A DNA stretch of 40,762 nt, taken from contig PLQC01000033.1 in the NCBI GenBank assembly GCA_003159675.1, positions 1-40,762 of the forward strand, given 5' to 3'. Each line of letters opens with the position of its first letter. The first letter of the stretch is position 1. A program made the translations under genes and the position numbers. The stretch comes from Limisphaerales bacterium. Its GTDB lineage: Bacteria > Verrucomicrobiota > Verrucomicrobiia > Limisphaerales > BOG-1460. The notes under the pieces were generated by a model that was not told the DNA's origin, did not search any database, and saw nothing but the letters and a program-made list of their open reading frames with translations. Shown here in pieces: positions 1 through 9,073 of this stretch.

Positions 1-500
1 AAAGAACCCTGCAAGAAGAGTGTCGGCGGGTGAGGCAATTGTTGAATGTTAAGATGTGACCCCATTTTACCATTTTATTGCGTGTGTCGTAGTGAAAATC
101 ATTTAGGATTACCACACGACATTGGATTCATCTCGACCAAGGCAGCGACAGTACGCTTCGATCGAGGATGTCCGATTTCTGAAAGTTAGACTGGGAAATG
201 ACGAACGGCTTTTGAATGTAGTACATTATTACTCGGTATTGCCAGCCCTTGCAGTTTCGCAATTCATTTCGGCAGTTTCTGTATATTGGATATGTAGGAG
301 CTGGGATTCTCAGCCGAATTGACAGTTTGTGAAAGGGTCGATTCGCGCGGGCACGGAAATGGATTGAAACCTTACCGTCCCCGTTGCACGCCTGAACGTT
401 CAGAGACCCGCGCCGTCATGCCGGTTGCGAAAGGAAGTCCAGCCGTCCTGCCGTCACGGGCCTGCTCGCAACGGCAACATCAGTCTGCCCGTGGTGGCCA
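1..500. other. Low-GC left edge without a convincing gene
   Basis: The first few hundred bases are clearly more AT-rich than the rest of the window: a hand count of bases 181-240 gives about 37 % G+C, against well over 60 % in most neighbouring lines. The only open frames are short, start at non-ATG codons and match nothing I recognise. The stretch may be a remnant of transferred DNA or the edge of a mobile element that continues outside the window. No terminal repeats can be judged from one side. Confidence 0.4.
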
Positions 501-689
501 TCGGCAGAGCAGGTGAGGACCGCTGGCGCTGTCTGGGAACTCTGGTTCTCCCGCCTGGGCGGGATCAGGAAACTCCGAATTGAATGCGCGCAAGTGAAGA
601 ATGCTTCGCGTGGGCGGCCGGGGTCGTGCCGTCACGCCCCCGGCTGCCCCCGCTGCGCAGTTTGGAGAAGATGGGCGCGGGAAGAAGTT

Positions 690-830
690 GGTGAGCACGC
701 CACTTTGAATTGGCGGAGCCATCCCGCAAGGCCAATCTCCGCCGTTTCACAACGGCGGCTGCGGAGGCTCGGCTCATCGGAAGCCCTCAATCCCCAATTG
801 AGCGCGCTTTGGGACCAGGAACCCTCCCGG
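690..830 (+). repeat. Dispersed repeat family R1, copy 1
   Basis: A stretch of about 140 bases that recurs in the opposite orientation at about 18505-18648. Shared landmarks, in order, are a GAATTGGCGGA block, a strong hairpin at 739-758 (arms CCGCCGTT and AACGGCGG around a TCAC loop), a GGCTCGG block and a GGGACCA block. It lies between genes and does not look coding. Confidence 0.7.
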
Positions 831-839
831 CGAAGGAGC

Positions 840-898
840 GCGGACAACTATGTCCGCGAGGTCGGTCGGGTGGGTTCGCGCGGACGAGGACGTCCGCG
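840..898. repeat. Two tandem hairpins downstream of the amidase gene
   Basis: Two small hairpins share the same arm sequence: GCGGAC/GTCCGC at 840-845/852-857 and the same arms extended by one pair at 879-885/892-898. They lie just past the stop codon of the minus-strand amidase gene and could slow or end its transcription, although no T-run follows. The arms resemble pieces of the other intergenic repeats in this window. Confidence 0.45.
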
Positions 899-926
899 GC
901 CCGGGCGACCCGCGCATCCATGCGGC

Positions 927-1817
<891 letters not shown>

Positions 1818-1887
1818 CGGTCACCCGATCTTGCCGGTGTTTGTTTGCGGGGGTCTTGCTGGAATGCCTGGGCGACGACGCCAGGGT

Positions 1888-2898
1888 TCATTTTGCTTTG
1901 GCGTGGATGCGGGCGGTCTCCTCGAGCAATTGGGCCGCGCTCTTGGCGGCGGGCGCGGGGGCGTGCAGGGTTTGGCCGAAGAGGTCGCGGATGTATTTAC
2001 CGAGCGTTTCGTTCGTGGGGCCGTAGCCGGTGTGGTAGATGTAGTGTTCGAGGTCGTACAGGAGTTCGTCGGCCGTCGTGTATCGGCTGGACAAGTCGCG
2101 GGCGAGCGTGTGGTGAAGGATTTCATTCAGGCGATCGTCGATCCGATCGTCCAGCTTCCGGAAGTCCGGGAGGGGCATGTTCATGATGAGTTGGCGGGAT
2201 TCCTCGGCCGAACTGCCTTTGAAAAGATTCCTGCCGAGCAGGAGGTGGAGCAGGACGACTCCTGCGGAAAAGAGATCGGACCGCTTGTCGGTGATCTGGA
2301 AGTCGGCCTGTTCCGGGCTCATGTAATCGGATTTGCCGGCCACGACTTCGCCTTCCTGGTCCGTGAGAAAGCCGCGGGCCTTGGCGATGCCGAAGTCGGT
2401 CAGCTTCACGTCGCCTTCGAAGGCGATCATGATGTTTTTGAAGCTGACATCGCGATGCACGATGCCGAGCGGGCGTCCGTTCTTGTCGGTCTTGGCATGC
2501 GCGTAAGCGAGGCCGCGGGCGACGCGGCTGACGATGAAGACGGCGAGTTCTTTTGGCAATTGGCGGCGTTTGTCATGGATCTGCTGTTCGAACTGTTCGA
2601 GGTTCACGCCGCGGATCAACTCCATGGCGATGAAGCAGATGCCGTTGGTTTCGCCCAAGTGATAGGTCTGGACAATGTTGGTGTGGATGAGGTCGGCGAC
2701 GAGCTTGGCTTCGCCGATGAAGTTGTCGATGAATTGCTTCTGGTCGGCGTAGGTCTGGCGGATGACTTTGATGGCGACGCGTTTTACGAACTGGCGGGTT
2801 CCGTGCTGTTCGGCTTCGTACACCACGCCCATGCCGCCTTCGAAAATTTTGCGGACAATCTCGTAGCGGAACTCGTTCTGGATGGTGAAGAGAGCCAC
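1888..2898 (-). CDS. Serine/threonine protein kinase, soluble Hanks type
   Basis: A 336-residue protein made up almost entirely of a eukaryotic-like kinase domain. Visible motifs are the glycine-rich loop GGMGVVYEAE (21-30), the ATP-binding Lys44 in VAIKVI, the likely helix-C Glu63, the catalytic loop HRD (148-150) with Asn155, DFG (168-170) and a SPEQ activation-loop end (194-197). All residues needed for activity are present. There is no transmembrane segment and no PASTA or other sensor domain, so it is probably a cytoplasmic kinase that receives its signal from a partner. It is divergent from the HU-like gene, with about 195 bases between the two starts. Its target cannot be read from the sequence. 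Confidence 0.9.
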   Translation of the reverse strand: MALFTIQNEFRYEIVRKIFEGGMGVVYEAEQHGTRQFVKRVAIKVIRQTYADQKQFIDNFIGEAKLVADLIHTNIVQTYHLGETNGICFIAMELIRGVNLEQFEQQIHDKRRQLPKELAVFIVSRVARGLAYAHAKTDKNGRPLGIVHRDVSFKNIMIAFEGDVKLTDFGIAKARGFLTDQEGEVVAGKSDYMSPEQADFQITDKRSDLFSAGVVLLHLLLGRNLFKGSSAEESRQLIMNMPLPDFRKLDDRIDDRLNEILHHTLARDLSSRYTTADELLYDLEHYIYHTGYGPTNETLGKYIRDLFGQTLHAPAPAAKSAAQLLEETARIHAKAK

Positions 2899-2996
2899 GG
2901 GCCGATCTTTGCCAAACGGGTCTTGAAGTCAAGCCTGACATTTCCGGGGCGGGCAAGAATCCCCTTGTTTTTCATGGAGTTTCTTTCATTTTCTGC

Positions 2997-3024
2997 TTGC
3001 ACGAGAATGCTGAAGGGCTTTAAT
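2997..3024 (+). promoter_or_regulatory. Candidate sigma-70 promoter of the HU-like gene
   Basis: TTGCAC (2997-3002) and TTTAAT (3019-3024) are separated by 16 bases, a close match to the -35/-10 consensus. They lie about 70 bases upstream of the HU-like start codon. The transcript would carry a short A-rich leader without an obvious Shine-Dalgarno sequence. Confidence 0.4.
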
Positions 3025-3093
3025 ACGAAGCCAAGTCGAATGACTTTTGGACAAAACCGAAAACAAACAACCAACAGACAACACACACAGACT

Positions 3094-3381
3094 ATGGCAA
3101 AATCACTCTCGAAATCACAGATCTGCTCTGCGCTGGCCGAGAAGATTGGAGTCACGAAGAAGCAGTCCACCCAATATCTCGAAGAACTCGCGCAGCTTGC
3201 CTACAAGAACGCGAAGAACACATTTACGCTTCCGGGCCTGGGCAAACTCAAATTGAAAAACCGCGCGGCGCGCGTCGGGCGCAACCCGGCGACCGGCGAG
3301 CAGATCCAGATTCCGGCCAAGCGCGTGGTGAAGTTCCAGGTGGCCAAGGCGGCCAAGGACGCGATCCTCGGCGCCAAGTAA
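3094..3381 (+). CDS. HU/IHF-family DNA-binding protein
   Basis: A small basic protein of 95 residues with the fold signature of the HU/IHF family: a helical start resembling LSKSQICSALAEK, then FTLPGLGKLKLKNRAARVGRNPATGE leading into the DNA-bending arm, where RNPATGE and IPAKRVVKF are the family's hallmark. It should bind and bend DNA as a nucleoid protein. A larger frame runs through from upstream, but the first 95-residue ATG gives the standard HU length and follows a promoter-like sequence. It stands alone, with its own promoter and a strong terminator, which suits a highly expressed single gene. Whether it is HU, IHF or a lineage-specific paralogue cannot be decided by eye. Confidence 0.92.
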   Translation: MAKSLSKSQICSALAEKIGVTKKQSTQYLEELAQLAYKNAKNTFTLPGLGKLKLKNRAARVGRNPATGEQIQIPAKRVVKFQVAKAAKDAILGAK

Positions 3382-3397
3382 CCGGCAGATTTTTTTG

Positions 3398-3431
3398 AAG
3401 GCACTCTGATTTTCTCAGGGTGCCTTTTTTG
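3398..3431 (+). terminator. Rho-independent terminator of the HU-like gene
   Basis: Seventeen bases after the stop codon, AAGGCACTCTGA and TCAGGGTGCCTT form a stem of about 11-12 pairs with one mismatch around a TTTTC loop, followed by a run of six T. This is a classical intrinsic terminator and the clearest in the window. Confidence 0.9.
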
Positions 3432-3507
3432 TTTCAATATTCGCCTCGACGTCCTGGTTCGTGTCTCCCCGATTCGCGGACCGGAGGAAGGACGGGGCCG
3501 ATTTAGC

Positions 3508-4512
3508 ATGAAAATCGCCGTTGTCGGGGCGGGAGCCTTGGGGGGATATTACGGTGCGAAGTTATGCCGCGCGGGGCAGGAAGTGCATTTCCTGCTGCGT
3601 TCGGATTACGAAGCCGTCCGGCGCAATGGCGTTTCCGTTGCCAGCCCGGAGGGGGATGTCAACGCGCGGCCGCGATGCGCGCGAACCCCTGAGGACATTG
3701 GCCCGTCCGACGTGGTCCTGATCGGTCTCAAGACGACGGCCAACGGGGAATTTCCAAAACTGCTGCCGCCGCTTGTCGGTCCCGCCACCGCCGTGGTCAC
3801 TTTGCAAAACGGACTGGGCAACGAGGAAGCGTTGGCCCGGCTATTTCCTCCGGGACAGATCCTGGCCGGCCTTTGCTTCGTGTGTCTCAACCGGATCGAG
3901 CCGGGGGTCATTCACCACACCGGATACGGAATGGTTGTGTTGGGCGAATTCCAGCGCGGGCCGGAGCCGCGGACACACGAGATCGCGGCGTTGTTCCGCA
4001 ACGCCGGAGTGAACTGCAAAGTGACGGAGGACCTCGCTCGCGCCCACTGGGAAAAACTGGTCTGGAACATTCCCTTCAACGGCCTGGGTGTCGCCTCCGC
4101 CGCCGGTTTTGACGCTTTCATCCCTGAGCCGTCCGCGTCGCAAAAACCGCGTGACCGCGGGTCAGTCCACATCCCTGACTCGATCGGTCCCTGCCTGACG
4201 ACCGACAGGCTGCTCGCCGACCCATGCTGGGAAGGTTTGGTTTTGGAACTGATGCTCGAAGTTATCCGCGCCGCGAATGCTTTGGGCTTTCACATTCCCG
4301 AGTCACTCGCGGAAAAGCAAATCGATCGTACGCGCGCGATGGGGGAGTACAAGGCTTCGACGCTGATTGATTTCGAACAGGGTCGGCCGTTGGAACTGGA
4401 AGGTCTTTTCCTTGAACCGCTGCGCCGCGCGAAGACAGCGGGGGTGTCTGTGCCAAAGCTTGGAATTCTCTGCGGCGTTTTACAGAGATTGAGTCGGCGA
4501 AATCCCGGCTAG
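3508..4512 (+). CDS. 2-dehydropantoate 2-reductase family protein
   Basis: A 334-residue ketopantoate-reductase-like enzyme. The N-terminal Rossmann fold starts with the NADPH-binding motif GAGALGGYYGA (7-17), the middle carries TLQNGLGNEE (98-107), and HWEKLVWN (180-187) contains the conserved lysine. The family reduces 2-dehydropantoate to pantoate for coenzyme A synthesis, but it includes paralogues of unknown substrate, so no symbol is given. Residues about 201-228 look like an insertion between the normally adjacent SAAG and CLTTDRLL segments. The insertion is rich in Pro, Ser and charged residues and keeps the frame. A GGAGGAAGGA stretch lies upstream of the ATG but somewhat far from it. 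The 3' end overlaps the convergent small gene by 4 bases. Confidence 0.85.
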   Translation: MKIAVVGAGALGGYYGAKLCRAGQEVHFLLRSDYEAVRRNGVSVASPEGDVNARPRCARTPEDIGPSDVVLIGLKTTANGEFPKLLPPLVGPATAVVTLQNGLGNEEALARLFPPGQILAGLCFVCLNRIEPGVIHHTGYGMVVLGEFQRGPEPRTHEIAALFRNAGVNCKVTEDLARAHWEKLVWNIPFNGLGVASAAGFDAFIPEPSASQKPRDRGSVHIPDSIGPCLTTDRLLADPCWEGLVLELMLEVIRAANALGFHIPESLAEKQIDRTRAMGEYKASTLIDFEQGRPLELEGLFLEPLRRAKTAGVSVPKLGILCGVLQRLSRRNPG

Positions 4513-4826
4513 TTCCAATGGTAGGTAAGGGCACCCGTTGCCGAGGCGCCTGTCCATCTTTTGGAACCCACGTCCATTCCTGAGGCGGTCGCTGTCGCCG
4601 GTGGCGTTAGCGTTAATGCCGGAGACGGTTTCCGCGCCGCTTTCGGCCTGGGCGATCCTGTGACTTCCTGGATCAACCCGAAGCGCAGGTTTTCCCTGGC
4701 TGGCCGGCGGTTTGCGCGGATTTGTTTGACTTGCAGACGAAACAGATAACCCACGAACCAAAGCACGAGCAGGGCGATCGCGCCCAGGACGAGATCGTCA
4801 GATGATATGTAATAGTTATTTGGCAC
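4509..4826 (-). CDS. Hypothetical single-span membrane protein
   Basis: I do not recognise this 105-residue protein. It opens with a short polar stretch and one hydrophobic helix (about 12-30, VLGAIALLVLWFVGYLF), followed by a basic segment (QVKQIRANRRPARENLR) that should stay in the cytoplasm, then a Pro/Ala/Thr-rich tail. The start is a GTG codon without a clear ribosome-binding site. The helix and positive-inside pattern argue that it is real; the low-complexity tail and the convergent overlap with the reductase gene argue for caution. Confidence 0.45.
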   Translation of the reverse strand: MPNNYYISSDDLVLGAIALLVLWFVGYLFRLQVKQIRANRRPARENLRFGLIQEVTGSPRPKAARKPSPALTLTPPATATASGMDVGSKRWTGASATGALTYHWN

Positions 4827-5058
4827 AAATCGGCGGGCTGTTCAGGGCCGCCGGTTTGTTCCAAGCAAGAGCTGTTCCGAGTTGGGCGGTGCGAGATGGC
4901 GTGTGGGAATTAAACAACCCGGACAGCGGTCGTCAAGGAGGTGGGGGTGGGGAACCCCGCTGAAGAAACGATCCGCCGTCCGGGTCAAAACTCACCGGAC
5001 TCCCCAAGTCTGATTCAAATGTTGGACATGCAGGGGCGGGAAGTCAAGCGGGAGAAAT

Positions 5059-5210
5059 GCCGGGAGCGGGGCTGTATGCGAAGCATCAGCCGCAGCGGGT
5101 CGGCAGGTCGCTGACACCCGGGAGCCTCTTCCGCGTGTGAAATGGTTTGGCGTGCTGTGGCTGGTCCTCCGCGGACATAGCCGCGGTCCGGTATGCGTGT
5201 TGACCCGGAA
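5059..5210 (+). repeat. Dispersed repeat family R2, copy A
   Basis: About 150 bases that recur at 7369-7530 in the same orientation and at 40598-40745 in reverse. The landmarks are TATGCGAAGCATCAGCCGCAG, a CCCGGGAGCCT block, a GTGAAATGGTTTGGCG block, the hairpin-forming GGCTGGTCC...AGCCGCGGTCCGG, and TGCGTGTTGACCC. It lies in the 510-base gap upstream of gltX. The rest of the gap (4827-5058) shows nothing I can name. Confidence 0.85.
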
Positions 5211-5223
5211 CAGGCTCCCGGGT

Positions 5224-5289
5224 GGAACGCCGGATTCATCCGTCAGGCGGGCAAACCACCCATGTGGGTGCGGATTCATCCGGCGTTCC
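5224..5289. repeat. Long inverted repeat upstream of gltX
   Basis: The arms GGAACGCCGGAT (5224-5235) and ATCCGGCGTTCC (5278-5289) are perfect complements of 12 bases. The loop contains a smaller hairpin around ACCCATGTGGGT, and CGGATTCATC occurs twice. The element begins where repeat R2 copy A ends and stops 47 bases before the gltX start codon. It could form a large stem-loop in the gltX leader. Confidence 0.65.
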
Positions 5290-5336
5290 GGGGATGCTGC
5301 TTGAGCCGGGGCGGTTTTTCATCTTGAATACCGTTC

Positions 5337-6683
5337 ATGAAAGTACGCGTTCGATTTGCGCCGAGCCCGACGGGTTTTCTTCACATTGGGGGGGCGCGCA
5401 CGGCATTGTTCAACTGGCTCTATGCGCGGCACACCGGCGGCACGTTTGTTTTGCGCATCGAAGACACCGACGTGGCCCGGAACACGCAGGCGGCTGTGAA
5501 CGTGATTCTGGACGGGCTGCGCTGGCTGGGTCTGGAATGGGACGAAGGCCCGATTACAGGTGATGCGACGGGACCGGACAAGGGCGATTGCGGCCCGTAT
5601 TTCCAAAGCCATCGCAAGGCGAATTATCGCGCGCGCGTCGAGGCCCTGCTGTCGCGCGGTCTTGCCTACGAGCACGAAGGGGCTGTCAAATTCAAGATGA
5701 CCCGCGAACCGGTCGTCATCCACGATGCGGTGGTGGGGGACGTCCGGCGCGAGTTGACGGATCGGGAGGCGGCGGATCCGGATTTTGTCATCGTGCGATC
5801 CGACGGTGAGCCGGTGTTTCATCTGGTGAACGTCGTGGATGACCTGGAAATGAACATTACGCACGTCATCCGCGGCGAGGATCACCTCAGCAACACGGCG
5901 AAGCACATCGCGCTGTTCCGTGCGTTCGGTGTTCCGTCCCCGCAGTATGCGCACATTCCGCTGATCCTGAATCCCGACGGCACCAAGATGAGCAAGCGGG
6001 ACCAGGGCGCGTTGATGACGGCTTACATGGACGGCGGGTTCGTGCCCGAGGCGGTGGTGAATTATCTTTGTCTCTTGAGCTGGTCGCCGAAGGACAACCG
6101 TGAAAAACTGCCGCTGGCCGAGGTGGTCGAGCGGTTCGATCTGCCGCAGATTCTGCGGGCCAATGCGAGGTTCGACCGCGACAAGCTCCTTTGGCTGCAA
6201 GGGGAGTACGCCCGCGAATTCGGCGATGACCGGTTCTATGAGCTGTCCATTCACGCCCTGGGCAGGGCGGGGTTCGATACCAACCTGTTTCCGGTGGATT
6301 ACGTCAAGGCCGCCCTGGACACCTGCAAGGGAAAGATCAAACTGTTCAATGAGCTTCCGGGTTACGCCGGCTTTTATTTCAAGGATGAGTTTGATTACAC
6401 CCCCGACGGCGTGAAAAAGGATTTCATCCCGGAGAATAAACCGCGGCTGCAAAAGCTGCGCGATGCCTTCGCCGGACTGAGCCCGTTCATCGCCGTTGAC
6501 CTGGAGATCGCTCTCAAGAGGGTGGCCGGTGAACTGGGTGTGAAAGCCGGCGTGTTGGTCCATCCCGCGCGGCTGGCGTGCACGGGAAACACGGCTGGGC
6601 CGAGCCTGTACCACCTGTTGGAAGTGCTTGGCAAAGATCGCGTGCTGCTGCGGCTGGATCGCGCGCTGGCCCGTATGGGTTGA
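5337..6683 (+). CDS. gltX: Glutamate-tRNA ligase
   Basis: A class I aminoacyl-tRNA synthetase of 448 residues that attaches glutamate to tRNA-Glu. The N-terminus reads VRFAPSPTGFLHIGGARTAL, holding the HIGH-type motif as HIGG (16-19), and KMSKR lies at 217-221 in GTKMSKRDQG. The catalytic domain is followed by an all-helical anticodon-binding region to about residue 446. It is somewhat shorter than the usual 470-490 residues; the part after residue 105 (RGLAYEHEGAVKFK) is trimmed and has no zinc-binding cysteines. A family member that also charges tRNA-Gln for later amidation is possible. The ATG is favoured because it begins the conserved strand directly. There is no strong Shine-Dalgarno sequence, and a large stem-loop precedes the gene. 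Confidence 0.95.
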   Translation: MKVRVRFAPSPTGFLHIGGARTALFNWLYARHTGGTFVLRIEDTDVARNTQAAVNVILDGLRWLGLEWDEGPITGDATGPDKGDCGPYFQSHRKANYRARVEALLSRGLAYEHEGAVKFKMTREPVVIHDAVVGDVRRELTDREAADPDFVIVRSDGEPVFHLVNVVDDLEMNITHVIRGEDHLSNTAKHIALFRAFGVPSPQYAHIPLILNPDGTKMSKRDQGALMTAYMDGGFVPEAVVNYLCLLSWSPKDNREKLPLAEVVERFDLPQILRANARFDRDKLLWLQGEYAREFGDDRFYELSIHALGRAGFDTNLFPVDYVKAALDTCKGKIKLFNELPGYAGFYFKDEFDYTPDGVKKDFIPENKPRLQKLRDAFAGLSPFIAVDLEIALKRVAGELGVKAGVLVHPARLACTGNTAGPSLYHLLEVLGKDRVLLRLDRALARMG

Positions 6684-6706
6684 ATCCACGTCCCGCCACC
6701 GGCTTT

Positions 6707-7216
6707 CTAATCGGCGGCCGCAAGAGTCTGATTCTTTGCCCGCGATTCCCGGGCCAGTTTTTCTTTGAATTGGGCAAACGCCTTTTGAAGCCGGACATCG
6801 GCCGTGGCCAGGATTTGCACAGCCAGGAGACCCGCATTTTTCGCGGCGCCGATGCCGACGGTTGCGACCGGCACGCCGGGGGGCATCTGCACGATGGAGA
6901 GCAACGAGTCCAGGCCTTTCAACGATTTGCTTTCGATGGGAACGCCGATGACGGGCAGGGTGGTAAACGCCGCGGTCACCCCGGGCAGATGAGCGGCGCC
7001 GCCGGCGCCGGCGATGATGACACGGATCCCGCGTTGCGCCGCCGTGGTGGCGTAGGCCTCCAGATCCTTCGGTGTGCGGTGCGCGGAGATGACGTTCGCT
7101 TCGCACGCGAGTTGAAATTCGGCACAGACGTCGGCGGCGGCCTTCATGGTGGGCCAGTCCGAGTCGCTGCCCATGAGGATGGCGACGACGGGCGCTGCGG
7201 GTTTGGTTGCTTTCAT
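6707..7216 (-). CDS. purE: N5-carboxyaminoimidazole ribonucleotide mutase
   Basis: A 169-residue PurE protein of de novo purine synthesis. It rearranges N5-CAIR to CAIR. The class signature is intact: [10 protein letters not shown] near the N-terminus, [10 protein letters not shown] in the middle and [12 protein letters not shown], which build the nucleotide pocket. The frame extends upstream into repeat R2, but the ATG at 7216 gives the standard length and removes repeat-derived residues. It converges with gltX, with only 23 bases between the stop codons. purK is not in the window. Confidence 0.95.
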   Translation of the reverse strand: MKATKPAAPVVAILMGSDSDWPTMKAAADVCAEFQLACEANVISAHRTPKDLEAYATTAAQRGIRVIIAGAGGAAHLPGVTAAFTTLPVIGVPIESKSLKGLDSLLSIVQMPPGVPVATVGIGAAKNAGLLAVQILATADVRLQKAFAQFKEKLARESRAKNQTLAAAD

Positions 7217-7368
7217 AAAAAGTCGTGTAAAACCGCACCGGATATAGAGGAAGCCTCGCGTTTTGGAAAACAAAAAGTGACCGGATCCCCATTCCTGGGC
7301 ATCCCGAGGGCGCATTGAACTCCGCGTTGAATCGCAGGGCCTCGTGAGGGTGCGGTTGGGTGTGAGGG

Positions 7369-7530
7369 GCAGGAGCGCGGCGGTATGCGAAGCATCAGCC
7401 GCAGCGGGTTGGCAGCTCGATGGCGCCCGGGAGCCTGTTCCGGGTTTGAAATGGCTTGGCGCGCTGCGGCTGGTCTTCGACACAGCCGCGGTCCGGTGTG
7501 CGTGTTGGCCCTCACTTCCAATCCCACCAC
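7369..7530 (+). repeat. Dispersed repeat family R2, copy B
   Basis: Second copy of the R2 family, closely matching 5059-5210, again starting with a GGAGCG block and TATGCGAAGCATCAGCCGCAG. It fills most of the 371-base gap between the divergent purE and pgsA genes, so promoters of both genes must lie in or next to it. Nothing else recognisable is in the gap. Confidence 0.85.
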
Positions 7531-7587
7531 CCTCGGTCCGGAGTTGACGCCCGAACGGGAATGCGCATGATTTCGTCGAGACAAGCA

Positions 7588-8178
7588 ATGACCACGGCCA
7601 ACAAAATCACCATCATGCGGATTTTACTGATCCCATTTTTCGTGGTGGAGGTGCTTTATTACATGAAGACGGGCAACGAGGTGCACCGTCTTCTGGCCAT
7701 TCTCGCATTCGCGGTGGCGGCGATTTGCGACGGCGTGGACGGTTATGTTGCGCGGCGCTACAATCAGCGCAGCGAGCTGGGTGCGATCCTCGATCCGCTC
7801 GCGGACAAGCTGTTGCTCATTTCCGGGATCATTTTGTTCAGCTTCAACAGTCCGTATCTGCGCTGCATTCCCTTGTGGCTGACCGGAACGATCATCGGGC
7901 GCGACCTCCTGGTGCTCATCGGTCTCCTGGTCATCCATATCACCGTCGGCAAGGTGCATGTCCAACCGCGGTTTTTGGGGAAAGTGGCGACCGTATTGCA
8001 GATGCTGTGCCTCGGCTGGATCCTGATGAAATGGGACGGTGGGTGGGCCGAAGGCTGGTTCCGGATTTGGACTGTGGGTGCGGCGCTGTGCACCGGCGTT
8101 TCCGGACTGCTTTACGTGTCGGATGGCGTGCGCCAGCTCAGTTCCCATCCCACCAGCTCGCCCACGGTGAAACAATGA
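7588..8178 (+). CDS. pgsA: CDP-diacylglycerol-glycerol-3-phosphate 3-phosphatidyltransferase
   Basis: A 196-residue integral membrane enzyme of the CDP-alcohol phosphatidyltransferase family. The family motif with its four aspartates is complete: [11 protein letters not shown], then [12 protein letters not shown]. It makes phosphatidylglycerophosphate from CDP-diacylglycerol and glycerol 3-phosphate, the committed step to phosphatidylglycerol. The N-terminus [18 protein letters not shown] matches the usual PgsA opening, so the ATG at 7588 is preferred over earlier in-frame starts that would read through repeat R2. Several hydrophobic helices follow. It lies upstream of rex on the same strand with a strong hairpin between them, so the two may be separate units. 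Confidence 0.92.
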   Translation: MTTANKITIMRILLIPFFVVEVLYYMKTGNEVHRLLAILAFAVAAICDGVDGYVARRYNQRSELGAILDPLADKLLLISGIILFSFNSPYLRCIPLWLTGTIIGRDLLVLIGLLVIHITVGKVHVQPRFLGKVATVLQMLCLGWILMKWDGGWAEGWFRIWTVGAALCTGVSGLLYVSDGVRQLSSHPTSSPTVKQ

Positions 8179-8218
8179 ACCCTCCACGGCGAAAAAACCT
8201 GAACTCAAGAAAAGCTAA

Positions 8219-8251
8219 GGGCGGCCCCCGGTACCCAGCCTTGGGCCGCCC
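8219..8251. terminator. Strong GC-rich stem-loop between pgsA and rex
   Basis: GGGCGGCCC (8219-8227) and GGGCCGCCC (8243-8251) form a perfect 9-base stem with a 15-base loop, 40 bases after the pgsA stop codon. There is no T-run, so it may be a weak terminator, a processing site or an RNA-stabilising hairpin. Confidence 0.45.
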
Positions 8252-8424
8252 CACCCGTGCAGAACCTGCTGCACAAGCAGGGAGAGCATCGTTCGAGATC
8301 CGTGTTTTCACAATCCGGGGGCGCGCTGAAAACCGCCCGGGGGAAACACCGGGACACAGCCAGGCGCCGGGGGCGGGCCGCTTCTGCTTGCGCGCAGGCC
8401 GGGTTTGAATTATGCCTCTGCGCC

Positions 8425-9057
8425 TTGAAAAGACCCGATCGCACACCCATCCCGCGCAAGACGATTTATCGTTTGTCGGTTTATCTGCGCTGTCTGGCGC
8501 GTTTGAAAGACAAACACATTCAGACCGTTTCCAGCGAGGCACTCGCCAAGGTGGCCGGTGTGAAACCGACCCAGCTCCGGAAAGACCTGGCCTGCTTCGG
8601 GCAGTTCGGCACGCGCGGACTCGGTTATGACGTGGCCGAGCTGTCCGGGATGATTTCCGACGAGCTGGGCACCACCCGTTTGCAGCCCGTCGTTCTGGTC
8701 GGTGTTGGCAGCCTCGGACTGGCGCTCCTTTCGTATCGCGGTTTCGAGAAGGAGGGGTTTGAGTTGCTGGCGGCGTTCGACGCCGAGCCGACGCGGCGGC
8801 GGGACAAGAAGATCTCCCAGCCGGTTTACGGGATGGAGGAACTCGAGGCGTTCGCGCAGAAGTCAGGTGTCAAGATGGCCATCCTCACCGTGCCGGCCGC
8901 CGTCGCGCAGGAAGTGGCAAATCGCCTGGTCCGCGCCGGCATCACGGGCATCCTGAACTTTGCACCGATCGTTCTCTCGGTTCCTGAGGAGGTGATGGTC
9001 AACAACGTCAACCTCGCCATCGAACTCGAGAACCTCAGTTACTTCATCCAGGAGTAA
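8425..9057 (+). CDS. rex: Redox-sensing transcriptional repressor Rex
   Basis: A Rex-family repressor that senses the NADH/NAD+ ratio. It has an N-terminal winged helix (TIYRLSVYLRCLARL, then AGVKPTQLRKDLACFGQFGTRG) and a C-terminal Rossmann domain with VVLVGVGSLGLALL, ending in the domain-swap helix ENLSYFIQE. The open frame extends further upstream, but that extension is Arg/Ala-rich and unlike Rex. The TTG at 8425 gives 210 residues, the normal family length, and a first residue just before PRKTIYRL. No convincing Shine-Dalgarno sequence is visible. Rex proteins usually repress fermentative and respiratory genes when NADH is low; here the next genes are a membrane redox complex whose promoter carries a Rex-site-like sequence. 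Confidence 0.93.
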   Translation: MKRPDRTPIPRKTIYRLSVYLRCLARLKDKHIQTVSSEALAKVAGVKPTQLRKDLACFGQFGTRGLGYDVAELSGMISDELGTTRLQPVVLVGVGSLGLALLSYRGFEKEGFELLAAFDAEPTRRRDKKISQPVYGMEELEAFAQKSGVKMAILTVPAAVAQEVANRLVRAGITGILNFAPIVLSVPEEVMVNNVNLAIELENLSYFIQE

Positions 9058-9073
9058 CGGTTCCCCCCGGCGT

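Noticed and set aside
122-322. 66-codon open frame at the left edge with a TTG start
   Set aside because: It has no recognisable domain, no ribosome-binding site and low-GC composition unlike the genes around it; there is too little to call a gene.
5319-7292. 657-codon minus-strand frame covering gltX and purE
   Set aside because: It runs antisense to gltX with shadow composition; gltX carries all synthetase motifs on the other strand.
8300-8315. TTTTCACAAT upstream of rex as an autoregulatory Rex site
   Set aside because: Only one half-site is present; no opposing TTGTGA arm lies at the right spacing.
8257-8424. N-terminal extension of Rex by 56 codons
   Set aside because: The extension is Arg/Ala-rich, unlike any Rex, and the TTG at 8425 gives the standard 210 residues.
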